DNA from: Psychrobacter arcticus 273-4
GTDB lineage: Bacteria; Pseudomonadota; Gammaproteobacteria; Pseudomonadales; Moraxellaceae
Reading direction: 5' to 3'
Length of the DNA: 64,000 nucleotides
NCBI RefSeq assembly: GCF_000012305.1
Contig: NC_007204.1
Span: 1,054,001 to 1,118,000 of the forward strand
The notes beneath the pieces are model-generated. The model saw only the letters and a list, made by a program, of their open reading frames with translations, did not search any database and was not told the origin of the DNA. How positions within the stretch are numbered: position 1 is the stretch's first letter; every line of letters starts with the position of its first letter. Below, one piece after another: positions 1-7,878 of the stretch. The position numbers and the translations under genes are program-made.

Positions 1-404
1 CGACAGGTGCGACCACAGATTCATGCCGTACCAATGTAGCAAAGAAACTAGGTGAATTAGCAATTAGCCAAGTTGGACCACAGATTTTAGGTTATGCAAA
101 AAATCGTTCTATGTACGGTAAAGAAATTACCGTTTTTGTGAAAAGTGTGTCTGGCAGTGTTTCTTCACGTCTAGGGGATGATTTGTATATTGCCCTAGAT
201 GAGATGGATGGCGCAGAAAATATCGATATTCGCACTCAAGACGGCAAATTGGTTGAAATGACCTTGACCTATAAGAGTGAAAAACCGATTAGTGCAGAAT
301 TGGCTAAAGCGCTACGTAAAGTAAGCCCAACGTTATCAAGTGCCGAGCGATTACTAGCTGGAAATACGATCACACTCTGCATTGGTGGTACACAGTGCAC
401 ATAA
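1..404 (+). CDS. Exported or envelope cluster protein, 5'-truncated, unknown function
   Basis: The frame is open from base 3 to the TAA at 402-404, so the gene enters from beyond the left edge; the ATG at 111 is internal. About 133 C-terminal residues are visible. They contain an alpha/beta pattern (a helix around GELAISQ, then strands EITVFVKSVSG and LVEMTLTYKS) and end in a Cys-containing strand (ITLCIGGTQCT). I do not recognise the family. The 3' end overlaps the next gene by 10 bp, which indicates translational coupling with the large exported protein that follows. It belongs to the accessory block to the left of the integrase. Confidence 0.6.
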   Translation, partial: TGATTDSCRTNVAKKLGELAISQVGPQILGYAKNRSMYGKEITVFVKSVSGSVSSRLGDDLYIALDEMDGAENIDIRTQDGKLVEMTLTYKSEKPISAELAKALRKVSPTLSSAERLLAGNTITLCIGGTQCT

Positions 405-2491
405 AATTCAAAGTCTTATGTTTGGCTATGCCGATGCTTGTTTCAGCATGGGCAAATGCGAATATTCAAATCTACCCATCGAAAGGTATTTTTGGATTGG
501 AGCAAGGTTGTCGTACCGATCCTAGCAAATATGAAGCGAATGGTTCTTCTTATAAAGCCAATGGTTCTTCAATTGTGTGTGATTTTAGTCAGGCTGTTGA
601 CAATGAGGTCATCCGTAAGCAAGCCGAACAACTGTTTGTACAAGGTTTAAAACAGAATTTTGGTGAGCAAGTCGTTGATACCATTTCACAAAAAACTAAG
701 AGTCGTACTTATATCGCATCGTTAGAAGTTTTACGGGCGAGTGAATACATGGTGAAAAAGGATTCAACCACAGAAATTTTCCTGCCTGTTACCTTAAGTA
801 TAAAGCTTACCAATATATTATCGGGTGAAGTGATTTATAGCGACAGTGCAACCTTGTCGCAACCGATTCAAGTCTTAAGTTCTGATATTGAATCAGCTAC
901 AACAAAAGCAGCAATTAAGCAGCAATTTCAAAGTACTTTGTTGACCTTGACTCAACAAGTCACTCAAGAATTGAAGTCGAAACTTAAAGTTTCTGAAACT
1001 GAAACTCAAGTGATCGATCAATGGAAATCTTATCTGGTTCTAGATAAAGGTTTTAAGCAAGGAATTGCTGCACAAGATGAGCTGAGTTCAACAGAGGGTG
1101 ATTTGATTCGTGTGGTACACGCGGACAGTGATTATGCTGTGGCTGTGCCAATATTGATGCAGGGCAATAGTAAGCGCTTTAGCAAAGTATCGACCAATAC
1201 ACGTCAGGCCATGAATAAGCCCAAAGCTTTGGTGGTTGATGTATTGACCTATAAAAGTGAATCGGAACAAGGTGAATCGGAAGATCTAATTGAGCAAATT
1301 TTTTCTGATGCAGTAGGTGAGCAAGCCTCGTTTACTTTGACCCCAGTCAATCGACGTTATAGCGCTATGGCACAAAGCATTAGTGAACAGACTGCTTTGG
1401 CGCAAAGTGAAGATATTAATCAACGTGAGTTACCTGAATTTTTTATTCGGATTAATGTCATTCCTGTCATTGCTTATCAACAGCAGATTGGGAAAATGAC
1501 TCAGCAACAAGTTCTCCATAGTGAAGTTTTTGCTGAAATGATTGATCGTTCTGGTCGCGTGATCTACTCCGCACATGCAACAGATGATATTAAAGACGTG
1601 TTTTCAGAAGGAATGGGATTTTCTCTAGAGGCACGTAAAGAAGTTGTATTGAAAAATGCACTTTTGAAATTAGGTCAACAATTTCAAAAAGGGATTCAAT
1701 TTACTCGTTCTGATTTAAAAGTCTCGAGTTCAAGTGGTCATAACATTACCATTGATGATGCGGGGGAACGCTTAAGTACCGGAATGAAAGTCCATGTTTA
1801 TCATTCAGATAAGGCAGCAGGACGTAATATTCTGATTCCAACATGGGAAGCGACTGTTTTGGAACGTCAAGGTGCGAAAGTTACAGCGCAATTAGATTTC
1901 CCTGTCAACAGCAGTGATCGTTTACCCGTGCGTTCTGGAGACAGGATTTTGCTTGATAGTTCTGCTCCAGTGGGTGACTCGAAACAATCGCGTGTTTTAT
2001 GTCCAAGCTTACCTACCGAGCAAGTTGGTGAAATTCCATTTGATGGTTTTGGTCCTTTGATTTACCACGCTTTTGCCAGTCAGTCGAAACGACCCTTTTA
2101 TGCGACAGGTTCTAGCTTTAAAGGACAGACTCTACTGAAAGATTCAGTCGTTGCTAAGACTGAAAATACTGGGTTTAAAAAGGATATGAACGTTAACTTT
2201 CATATTCCCAAAGATGAATGTTTACAGCCAGTACTTAAGATTGAAGTGAAACAAGACAGTATTAAATGTAATGCAGACAAAAGTAATTGTGATGCCACAT
2301 TAGTTATGGCCAGTGGTGCACGCATATTCAACCAAAAGTCTGAAAAAATAGGGGCTTATGGTTTGCAACAAGAAATCACATTAAAGGGTATAGATCATCA
2401 GCATCGTAATGAGATGTATAACATTCAGATGTTTGAGGCTTTACCAAAAATTTTAAATCAAATCGTGCAAAAAGCCGATTCTTCACAATAG
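395..2491 (+). CDS. Large secreted protein with FlgT/CsgG-like features, unknown function
   Basis: A 698-residue protein with a GTG start at 395 that overlaps the upstream gene by 10 bp. Residues 1-22 form a signal peptide ending ANA, so it is probably periplasmic. A short internal duplication (EANGSSYKANGSS) lies near residue 50. Two stretches, around 110-165 and 350-400, carry a strand pair of the type seen in CsgG/TolB-N-like domains (LSIKLTNILSGEVIYS; FAEMIDRSGRVIYSAH). Around residues 440-530 there is a region (ERLSTGMKVHVYH ... VRSGDRILLDS) resembling the C-terminal domain of the flagellar outer-membrane protein FlgT. No flagellar genes are visible. Function is unknown and the FlgT-like reading is my inference from pattern. 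Six Cys occur in the exported part. Confidence 0.7.
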   Translation: MHIKFKVLCLAMPMLVSAWANANIQIYPSKGIFGLEQGCRTDPSKYEANGSSYKANGSSIVCDFSQAVDNEVIRKQAEQLFVQGLKQNFGEQVVDTISQKTKSRTYIASLEVLRASEYMVKKDSTTEIFLPVTLSIKLTNILSGEVIYSDSATLSQPIQVLSSDIESATTKAAIKQQFQSTLLTLTQQVTQELKSKLKVSETETQVIDQWKSYLVLDKGFKQGIAAQDELSSTEGDLIRVVHADSDYAVAVPILMQGNSKRFSKVSTNTRQAMNKPKALVVDVLTYKSESEQGESEDLIEQIFSDAVGEQASFTLTPVNRRYSAMAQSISEQTALAQSEDINQRELPEFFIRINVIPVIAYQQQIGKMTQQQVLHSEVFAEMIDRSGRVIYSAHATDDIKDVFSEGMGFSLEARKEVVLKNALLKLGQQFQKGIQFTRSDLKVSSSSGHNITIDDAGERLSTGMKVHVYHSDKAAGRNILIPTWEATVLERQGAKVTAQLDFPVNSSDRLPVRSGDRILLDSSAPVGDSKQSRVLCPSLPTEQVGEIPFDGFGPLIYHAFASQSKRPFYATGSSFKGQTLLKDSVVAKTENTGFKKDMNVNFHIPKDECLQPVLKIEVKQDSIKCNADKSNCDATLVMASGARIFNQKSEKIGAYGLQQEITLKGIDHQHRNEMYNIQMFEALPKILNQIVQKADSSQ

Positions 2492-2503
2492 GGATAACAA
2501 GGT

Positions 2504-3196
2504 ATGAAAAAAATTGCAATTGTTTTAGCAATAGCGGCTTCAATGGGAGCATCAAGCGTCTATGCAGGTTTTGGATCACTGAGTAAGATGGCATCGTCAT
2601 TATCTGAATCTGTTACTGGCGTATCTTCTTCAAATATGGATATCAATGGTTTCTTCACGCAGGCTAAAGCAACCAATGCAATGTTTACTCAGAGTCGTAC
2701 TGCTTTAGCTTCATTACTCGCAAGTAAACAAGATTCAGATGAATTAAAAGCAAAACAGAAAAGTCTGAAAACGACCTCTGATCCGAAAGAACAAGAAGCA
2801 ATTCAAAAACAAATTGTAGCGTTGTCTAATACTGTTTTAGAAGCCTCTCAAAAAGATAAAGAAGCAACAGTAGCTAAGCTGTCAGCACTGAATGCGGAGC
2901 AGAAGAAGCATTTGTTGGACTCTGCAACAAACTTTGTAATCGCAAGTTTAACCGCTCGTGAATTGGCGGTAGGAGCTAAACAAGTAAGTATGAGTTTAAT
3001 GGCAAATCCAAAAAGCTTGATCAATACAGGAATGTCTTTAGTTGATGCTAAAGGTGTGGTCGGAGATATCACTGGTATTGCTAAAAATTCAACTATGGCT
3101 TTGGTGGAATATCCAAAACTATTTAAAAAGGCTGGTATTGAATTCAAAATGCCGACAAGTTCATCAGATAAACCAAAAGTACTGAGTGATATTTAA
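2504..3196 (+). CDS. Secreted helical protein, unknown function
   Basis: A 230-residue protein starting 12 bp after the preceding stop, so co-transcribed with it. Residues 1-22 are a signal peptide (MKKIAIVLAIAASMGASSVYA). The mature part is Ala/Ser/Lys-rich and predicted helical, with a Lys/Gln/Glu-rich possible coiled coil near residues 65-130. There are no Cys and no recognisable catalytic motif. The three genes read as one transcription unit closed by the hairpin at 3265-3294. I do not recognise the family; the context suggests an envelope complex with the preceding protein. Confidence 0.65.
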   Translation: MKKIAIVLAIAASMGASSVYAGFGSLSKMASSLSESVTGVSSSNMDINGFFTQAKATNAMFTQSRTALASLLASKQDSDELKAKQKSLKTTSDPKEQEAIQKQIVALSNTVLEASQKDKEATVAKLSALNAEQKKHLLDSATNFVIASLTARELAVGAKQVSMSLMANPKSLINTGMSLVDAKGVVGDITGIAKNSTMALVEYPKLFKKAGIEFKMPTSSSDKPKVLSDI

Positions 3197-3264
3197 AAAG
3201 ATTAATTTAGGTTAAACCTTAAATACAATCAAAATTGTAAATGATGATTAAATCATTTAAAGAA

Positions 3265-3294
3265 ATAAGAGAGCCCTCTAGAGGGCTCTCTTAT
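3265..3294 (+). terminator. Terminator of the three-gene exported-protein cluster
   Basis: A perfect 30-bp palindrome (15-bp arms centred on CTCTAGAG), 68 bp after the stop of the 230-residue gene. It is followed by TTATGTTTTA, only a modest T tract. It probably ends the cluster transcript. Confidence 0.7.
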
Positions 3295-3576
3295 GTTTTA
3301 GTATTTTACGGAATTTAAAGCACTAAAATATGGTCAACGTCTCGGGGTAACCCTCCCAAGCATAAGACACTTAATCAATAGAATTAAGCTGCATGCAGAT
3401 TTTCTTTTATGTCATCGCCAAATCTGTGGTTTAAGTTGTCTATAAGTTTCATAAATCAGCTTTTAGTTGGGTGATAAATTAGTAGAGCAATAGATATCAT
3501 TTCTATTATAAAATATGGCTTTGTATTGCACGTTTACTATGACAGTTTTTAGGTATCAACTGAATAGAAAAGTTAT

Positions 3577-3584
3577 CAAAATTC
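3577..3584 (+). repeat. Target-site duplication, left of IS256-family element
   Basis: CAAAATTC lies immediately outside the left inverted repeat of the IS and is repeated exactly at 4887-4894. An 8-bp duplication is usual for the IS256 family. Confidence 0.9.
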
Positions 3585-4886
3585 GAGACCATCCCAGATT
3601 CTGTGTAACTGCCGTTTAGATTAAATGCTTACTAATACGGTCATCAAACATAATCATAAAGCGATTTAAAGCAGACGTCCAGTTACGAATGGGCATCGAC
3701 CACTTTTTGGATGCCTGCTGGGTTGCTAAGTACACCACCTTGAATGCTGCCTGATCTGATGGGAATACCTTACGCTTATTCACCGCCGTACGGATAACAC
3801 TGTTTAAAGACTCAATAGCATTAGTGGTATAAATCGCTTTTCTGATGTCTTTAGGATAATTAAAGAACACCGTTAAGCCCTCCCAGTTATTGCGCCAAGA
3901 CTTGACCACATGTGGGTAATTCTTGCCCCAAGTCTCATCAAAGTGCTCAAGGTTGGCTTGTGCAAGCTCTATGGTATCAGCGCCATAGATGGCTTTTAGA
4001 TCAGCCGCCACATTCTTTTTATCTATCCACGGCACAAACTTCATTGAATACCGCACCATATGCACGATACACAGCTGAACCTGAGCTTTAGGGTAGACGG
4101 TGTTAATGGCATCAGGGAAACCCTTTAAACCATCAACACAGGCGATCAAGATATCTTGAACCCCGCGGTTTTGTAGTTCAGTGAGTACGCCTAGCCAGAA
4201 CTTAGCGCCCTCGTTCTCTGATAGCCACATACCAAGCAGCTCTTTTTTACCGTTAAGGTTAACGCCTAAGGCTAAATAAATGGCTTTGTTGATGATCTGC
4301 TTGTCTTGACGTACCTTAACGACAATGCAGTCCAAATAGACGATAGGATAAACACTACTCAATGGACGGTTTTGCCAAGCGGTGATGTCATCTAATATAT
4401 TGTCGGTGACTCTTGAAACCAAGCTACTTGAGATATCTACGTCGTAGAGCTCTTTGATGGTATCAACGATCTCAGTCGTCGTTTGACCTTTGGCATAAAA
4501 GAATATGATTTTGTCATCAAGTCCACTGACACGGGTTTGATGCTTACGCACTAATGCAGGTTCAAAGCTGCTGTCACGGTCTCTTGGGGTGGAGATCTCA
4601 AGATCGCCTGTGTCGCTACGGACTGTCTTTTTAGTGTGCCCATTACGCTTATTAGGCTTGTCTGCCTTCTCATGCTTAGGATAGCCTAGATGATCTTCCA
4701 TCTCAGCTTCTAAGGCAGTATCGATAAAGGATTGCATGAGCTGCTTTTGGAAGTCTTTGATGTCATCGAAGCTGTTCATGCTACTAGCCATTTGCTCGGC
4801 CAGTTTTTTAATGTCAGATTGAGTAGTCATTGCTTATTCTCCGGTTGGTGGATTATAAGCAGTTACACAGAGTTTGGGAAAGGCTC
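3585..4886 (-). mobile_element. Complete IS256-family insertion sequence (1,302 bp)
   Basis: The left end begins GAGACCATCCC and the right end (reverse complement) begins GAGCCTTTCCC; both continue into the shared block TCTGTGTAACTGC, giving imperfect inverted repeats of about 28 bp. The element is flanked by the 8-bp duplication CAAAATTC and encloses a single full-length transposase gene. Size, end structure and duplication all fit IS256. The intact gene and perfect duplication suggest a recent insertion. It sits between the exported-protein cluster and the integrase. Confidence 0.93.
3616..4830 (-). CDS. IS256-family transposase
   Basis: A 404-residue DDE transposase of the Transposase_mut (IS256/mutator) family. 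The three acidic catalytic positions are visible in order: Asp in VYLDCIVVK (about 165), Asp in IACVDGLKGFP (about 231), and Glu in TTNAIESLNSVIR (about 340), with the C/H context QLCIVHMVR after the second Asp. The length is normal for the family and there is no frameshift or internal stop, so the enzyme is probably active. The N-terminal part (FIDTALEAEMEDHLGY) matches the conserved family start region. It is transcribed inside the IS toward its left end. Confidence 0.95.
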   Translation of the reverse strand: MTTQSDIKKLAEQMASSMNSFDDIKDFQKQLMQSFIDTALEAEMEDHLGYPKHEKADKPNKRNGHTKKTVRSDTGDLEISTPRDRDSSFEPALVRKHQTRVSGLDDKIIFFYAKGQTTTEIVDTIKELYDVDISSSLVSRVTDNILDDITAWQNRPLSSVYPIVYLDCIVVKVRQDKQIINKAIYLALGVNLNGKKELLGMWLSENEGAKFWLGVLTELQNRGVQDILIACVDGLKGFPDAINTVYPKAQVQLCIVHMVRYSMKFVPWIDKKNVAADLKAIYGADTIELAQANLEHFDETWGKNYPHVVKSWRNNWEGLTVFFNYPKDIRKAIYTTNAIESLNSVIRTAVNKRKVFPSDQAAFKVVYLATQQASKKWSMPIRNWTSALNRFMIMFDDRISKHLI

Positions 4887-4894
4887 CAAAATTC
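4887..4894 (+). repeat. Target-site duplication, right of IS256-family element
   Basis: CAAAATTC directly follows the right inverted repeat and is identical to bases 3577-3584. Confidence 0.9.
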
Positions 4895-4935
4895 AGTTTT
4901 TAGTAAATAGTATATTGCTCAATAAATTTTAAATC

Positions 4936-6300
4936 TTAATCTGAGACCCTGCTACTAAGCAGCTCAAGCACTTTATCCTCTCCCAGCTGATCAATTAACG
5001 CTTGTAGCTGAACTGTGGGATTAGTCTTTGTTTGCGCATCTGCTCTAAACGCTGCTGTATCTTTACCATCCTTCAAAGCGTCTATATAGTCCGCCCACTT
5101 TTGCATCATCTCTTCTCTATCGTCAATGTACTCAAACCGCCCGTAAGCAGCTCCATTAGGGTCTTTAGTCGTATGGCCCAGTGCCATCTCAACAAGCATG
5201 AGAGAGTACTTTAACTGCTCTTGTAGGATAGTCTTCGCCGTCGCTCTAAAGCCATGAGCGCAGTGTATATCTTTATAGCCTAAATCCTTTAAACGCTTAT
5301 TAGCAGTCGCATCAGATATAATCTGATGCTTTTTTGCCGTCTGGCTAAAAAAGACATATTCGGTATGTCCATTAATCCTTTGCTGTTCACGCAATATAGT
5401 CACGGCTTGCTGAGGTAGGGGAACCACCATATCTTTGACCATGTTCACCTTGCCTTGCCCCTTCAGTGGCTTTAACTGCCACCTACCAGCTTCTAGATCG
5501 ACATCAGCCCATCTCATACGGCGTAGATCACCATTACGCACAAAAAGCAAAGCCAATAGCCTAAGGGAGTTAATGGTGTTCGAGTCACCTTCTATCGTTT
5601 CAATAGCTCGTAGTAGTTTAGCAAACTCTTTGGGCTTGGTAATGGCTGGACGATGACCATAGCTAGATTTAGCCAATTGGCTTTTAATTAACGCTGCAGG
5701 ATTGCTGCTACAGAATCCACGAGCCCCAGCATAGACAAATACGTCACTAGCGATACCTGCACAGCGTTCAGCCTTATCTGTGGGCTTGCCAGCTTTATTT
5801 AATGAGTTGGCCTGAATGTCTAGTAGTACTTCAAGCATTCTAGGTGAGCCAATTTCACTGATAGGCTCGTCACCAATATAGGAGCATATAAGCTCCAAGC
5901 GTCCTTTCTTACGAATTAACGTATTACCTTTTTGAGTCTGCTCTAAGCCTTCAAAGTACTCCCAAGCAAAATGATTAAAGGAGTTTTTAGTTTTACTAAT
6001 AATACTTTTCTTTATATCTTCACGATTAGTTTTGGGATCAATACCTTTGCTTAGTAGATCTTCATATTCACGCCAAACTTCACAGGCACGAGCATATGAG
6101 ATACTTGGATATATACCGATAGAGATAATACTTTGCTTAGGATTTGAAGGCGGGTAGTAGCGATACATCCATGACTTAGTCTCAGTAGGACGTACCATTA
6201 AAAAAAGTTTAGGATGATTTTTGACAGGAACGAAGTACTTCTTATCTTCAGGCTTGTGACTGCTGATACTTCGGTCTGAACTGATCGCTTTTCTTTCCAT
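4936..6300 (-). CDS. P4-type tyrosine recombinase (island integrase)
   Basis: A 454-residue site-specific recombinase that integrates and excises genomic islands by strand exchange at tRNA genes. Residues about 20-95 form the Arm-DNA-binding (DUF4102-like) domain, including WMYRYYPP and SIGIYPSISYARA. The catalytic domain shows Arg in FVRNGDLRRMRW (the usual Glu of RxGEL is Asp), His-x-x-Arg in AHGFRATAKT, a His in ALGHTTKD, and the likely nucleophile Tyr in AAYGRFEY. The start lies 164 bp from the 3' end of tRNA-Leu(CAA), and the gene reads away from it, the usual layout for tRNA-targeted islands. A palindrome at 6332-6353 lies just upstream and may regulate it. It appears intact. Confidence 0.93.
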   Translation of the reverse strand: MERKAISSDRSISSHKPEDKKYFVPVKNHPKLFLMVRPTETKSWMYRYYPPSNPKQSIISIGIYPSISYARACEVWREYEDLLSKGIDPKTNREDIKKSIISKTKNSFNHFAWEYFEGLEQTQKGNTLIRKKGRLELICSYIGDEPISEIGSPRMLEVLLDIQANSLNKAGKPTDKAERCAGIASDVFVYAGARGFCSSNPAALIKSQLAKSSYGHRPAITKPKEFAKLLRAIETIEGDSNTINSLRLLALLFVRNGDLRRMRWADVDLEAGRWQLKPLKGQGKVNMVKDMVVPLPQQAVTILREQQRINGHTEYVFFSQTAKKHQIISDATANKRLKDLGYKDIHCAHGFRATAKTILQEQLKYSLMLVEMALGHTTKDPNGAAYGRFEYIDDREEMMQKWADYIDALKDGKDTAAFRADAQTKTNPTVQLQALIDQLGEDKVLELLSSRVSD

Positions 6301-6331
6301 AGCCTAGATCTCCATGAGTAGACTCAAAACT

Positions 6332-6353
6332 GAGTATACTTGACAGTATACTC
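6332..6353. promoter_or_regulatory. Palindromic operator candidate upstream of the integrase
   Basis: A perfect inverted repeat: GAGTATACT, 4-bp spacer TGAC, AGTATACTC. It lies 32 bp before the integrase start codon. Its size and symmetry fit the binding site of a dimeric repressor or the integrase/excisionase. A related half (GAGTAGACTC) occurs at 6316-6325. No regulator gene is visible in the window for it. Confidence 0.55.
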
Positions 6354-6407
6354 AAAGTGCATGGATTAGGATAGATTCATAGGACAGCATAGAACGCCAG
6401 ATACGAC

Positions 6408-6432
6408 AAAGCCCTTTAATATAAAGGGCTTT
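6408..6432 (-). terminator. Hairpin downstream of tRNA-Leu
   Basis: A perfect 10-bp stem (AAAGCCCTTT / AAAGGGCTTT) with a 5-nt loop, 32 bp beyond the CCA end of the tRNA on the same strand. The T tract after it is short. It would end the tRNA transcript before the integrase promoter region. Confidence 0.55.
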
Positions 6433-6464
6433 GGGATTTCATGACATTGTATAGAACTAGGTAT

Positions 6465-6551
6465 TGGTACCGGTGGTCGGACTTGAACCGACACGCTTTT
6501 AAAGGCAACGGATTTTGAATCCGTCATGTCTACCAATTCCATCACACCGGC
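6465..6551 (-). tRNA. tRNA-Leu (anticodon CAA)
   Basis: An 87-nt class II tRNA including an encoded CCA. The anticodon stem ACGGA/TCCGT closes the loop TTCAAAA with anticodon CAA (reads UUG). The acceptor stem is GCCGGTG/CACCGGT with a G-U pair at the top. A long variable arm and the T-loop GGTTCAAGTCC are present. Its 3' end faces the integrase gene and is the probable attachment site. I found no second copy of the 3' end between base 1 and the tRNA. Confidence 0.93.
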
Positions 6552-6689
6552 GTGTTAGGTGATAAAGTCTGTACTGCTAAACGTTATCGAATTGGGCTAC
6601 AGGGTTAACTCTGTATAGGCTGCGTATTATAGCAGCCTATTTTTGAGCGTCAAGAATTATTTATCATATTTTAAATAAAAATTCAGATT

Positions 6690-7463
6690 TTAACCAACAA
6701 AGGCGCGTTCAACGGCATAATCTGCCTGTACACCCATACGCGGTGAGACCGTTAGACCAAAATCATCCAAAATAGCTGAGACTTCAGCATTAAACGGCAT
6801 ACTACCGCATATTAGAACGCGATCATCTTCTTTGTTCATCGGCGGCAGGCCGATATCTTCAAAAAATTTGCCAGATTTCATTAAGTCGGTAATACGACCG
6901 GTATTTCTAAATTCTTCGCGAGTGACAGTCGGATAATAAATGAATTTTTTACGGAAGTCTTCACCAAAAATTTCATCATTCGGCAGCTCGTTTTCGAACA
7001 TGTCACGGTAAGCCAAGTCACTAACACCGCGCACACCATGTACCAAGATGACCTTCTCAAAACGCTCGTAGACTTCAGGGTCACGTGCTAATGCTAAAAA
7101 TGGCGCAACACCTGTACCGGTTGACAGCATATAGAGGTTTTTACCCGGTAATAGATCATCTAATACGAGAGTGCCCGTTGGTTTTTTACTGACCAATAGC
7201 TCATCACCAACTTTAATGTGTTGCAATCGCGACGTTAATGGACCGTCTTGTACTTTAATGGAGAAAAACTCCAAATGTTCTTCATAATTAGGACTGGCAA
7301 TCGAGTAAGCTCGTAGCAACGGCTTGCCATCAACGACCAAACCAATCATCGCAAACTCACCATTACGAAAACGTAAGCCGTCGTCGCGTGTGGTTTTGAT
7401 GCTAAATAGTGCATCATTCCAATGATGAACCTCTGTAACCGTTTCGGTGCGGAGTTTTGACAT
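6690..7463 (-). CDS. fpr: Ferredoxin/flavodoxin-NADP+ reductase
   Basis: A 257-residue FAD enzyme that moves electrons between NADPH and ferredoxin or flavodoxin; cytoplasmic. FAD binding is shown by RAYSIAS at 51-57. The NADP-binding Rossmann part begins with STGTGVAPF at about 114-122, and CGSMPFN at about 219-225 is the usual second nucleotide motif. The C terminus YAVERAFVG is typical of the bacterial Fpr subclass. The length is normal. The start has a GAGGA ribosome site. It is a single gene, separated by 415 bp from the divergent trmO. Confidence 0.93.
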   Translation of the reverse strand: MSKLRTETVTEVHHWNDALFSIKTTRDDGLRFRNGEFAMIGLVVDGKPLLRAYSIASPNYEEHLEFFSIKVQDGPLTSRLQHIKVGDELLVSKKPTGTLVLDDLLPGKNLYMLSTGTGVAPFLALARDPEVYERFEKVILVHGVRGVSDLAYRDMFENELPNDEIFGEDFRKKFIYYPTVTREEFRNTGRITDLMKSGKFFEDIGLPPMNKEDDRVLICGSMPFNAEVSAILDDFGLTVSPRMGVQADYAVERAFVG

Positions 7464-7878
7464 AAATTCCTCGTTAGTAAGTGGTAATCTGTATCAATCT
7501 AAATAAGTGCTGAATACCCATTTTCTATGATAAAGTCAAAATGGTACAAAATTTTAATAGAAGATGGATGCTATTGAAGATGGATGCTATTAATGCTAAT
7601 TAAGCCATCACTTTGTTATTTTAACATTATTATTCGGCGTTATAAGGTGATGCGACGCGCATGACCGCGATTTTTAAACCATTATTGATGAATGCAAGCC
7701 ATTCTCAATAAATTTCTCGCTCATCATAACAAACTTTAAAATAAAAATCCGTCAAGCGGCTTTGGTATAGCATGATAAAATGGAATATCGTTAGTGAGTT
7801 ATTATCTATAATTAGTCACAGTTGGCTTGTGTAGCGCTAATTTTTAACTATAAAAACCTATTTTTTTGGATTTGATTT
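7464..7878. other. 415-bp gap between fpr and trmO
   Basis: This gap holds the divergent promoters. The only structure I see is a perfect 16-bp tandem duplication, GAAGATGGATGCTATT twice, at 7560-7591. No ORF, RNA gene or repeat element was recognised. Confidence 0.5.
7560..7591 (+). repeat. 16-bp tandem duplication
   Basis: Two exact adjacent copies of GAAGATGGATGCTATT in the fpr-trmO gap. It is probably a replication-slippage product. Confidence 0.85.

Noticed and set aside
3300..3380. Minus-strand frame reading YAWEGYPETLTIF before a stop, as a possible remnant gene
   Set aside because: It has a stop a few codons upstream and I do not recognise the family; chance is as likely.
3385..3459. 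Minus-strand short ORF with MKLIDNLNHRF, which looked at first like the C terminus of a UmuC-type polymerase
   Set aside because: Counting the A-run at 3420-3423 exactly gives a stop soon after (LNHRFWR then TGA); too short and the longer match needs a frameshift.
1..6464. Second copy of the tRNA-Leu 3' end that would mark the other island end
   Set aside because: I scanned this part by eye for the sequence near CGGTGGTCGGACTTGAACC and found none.
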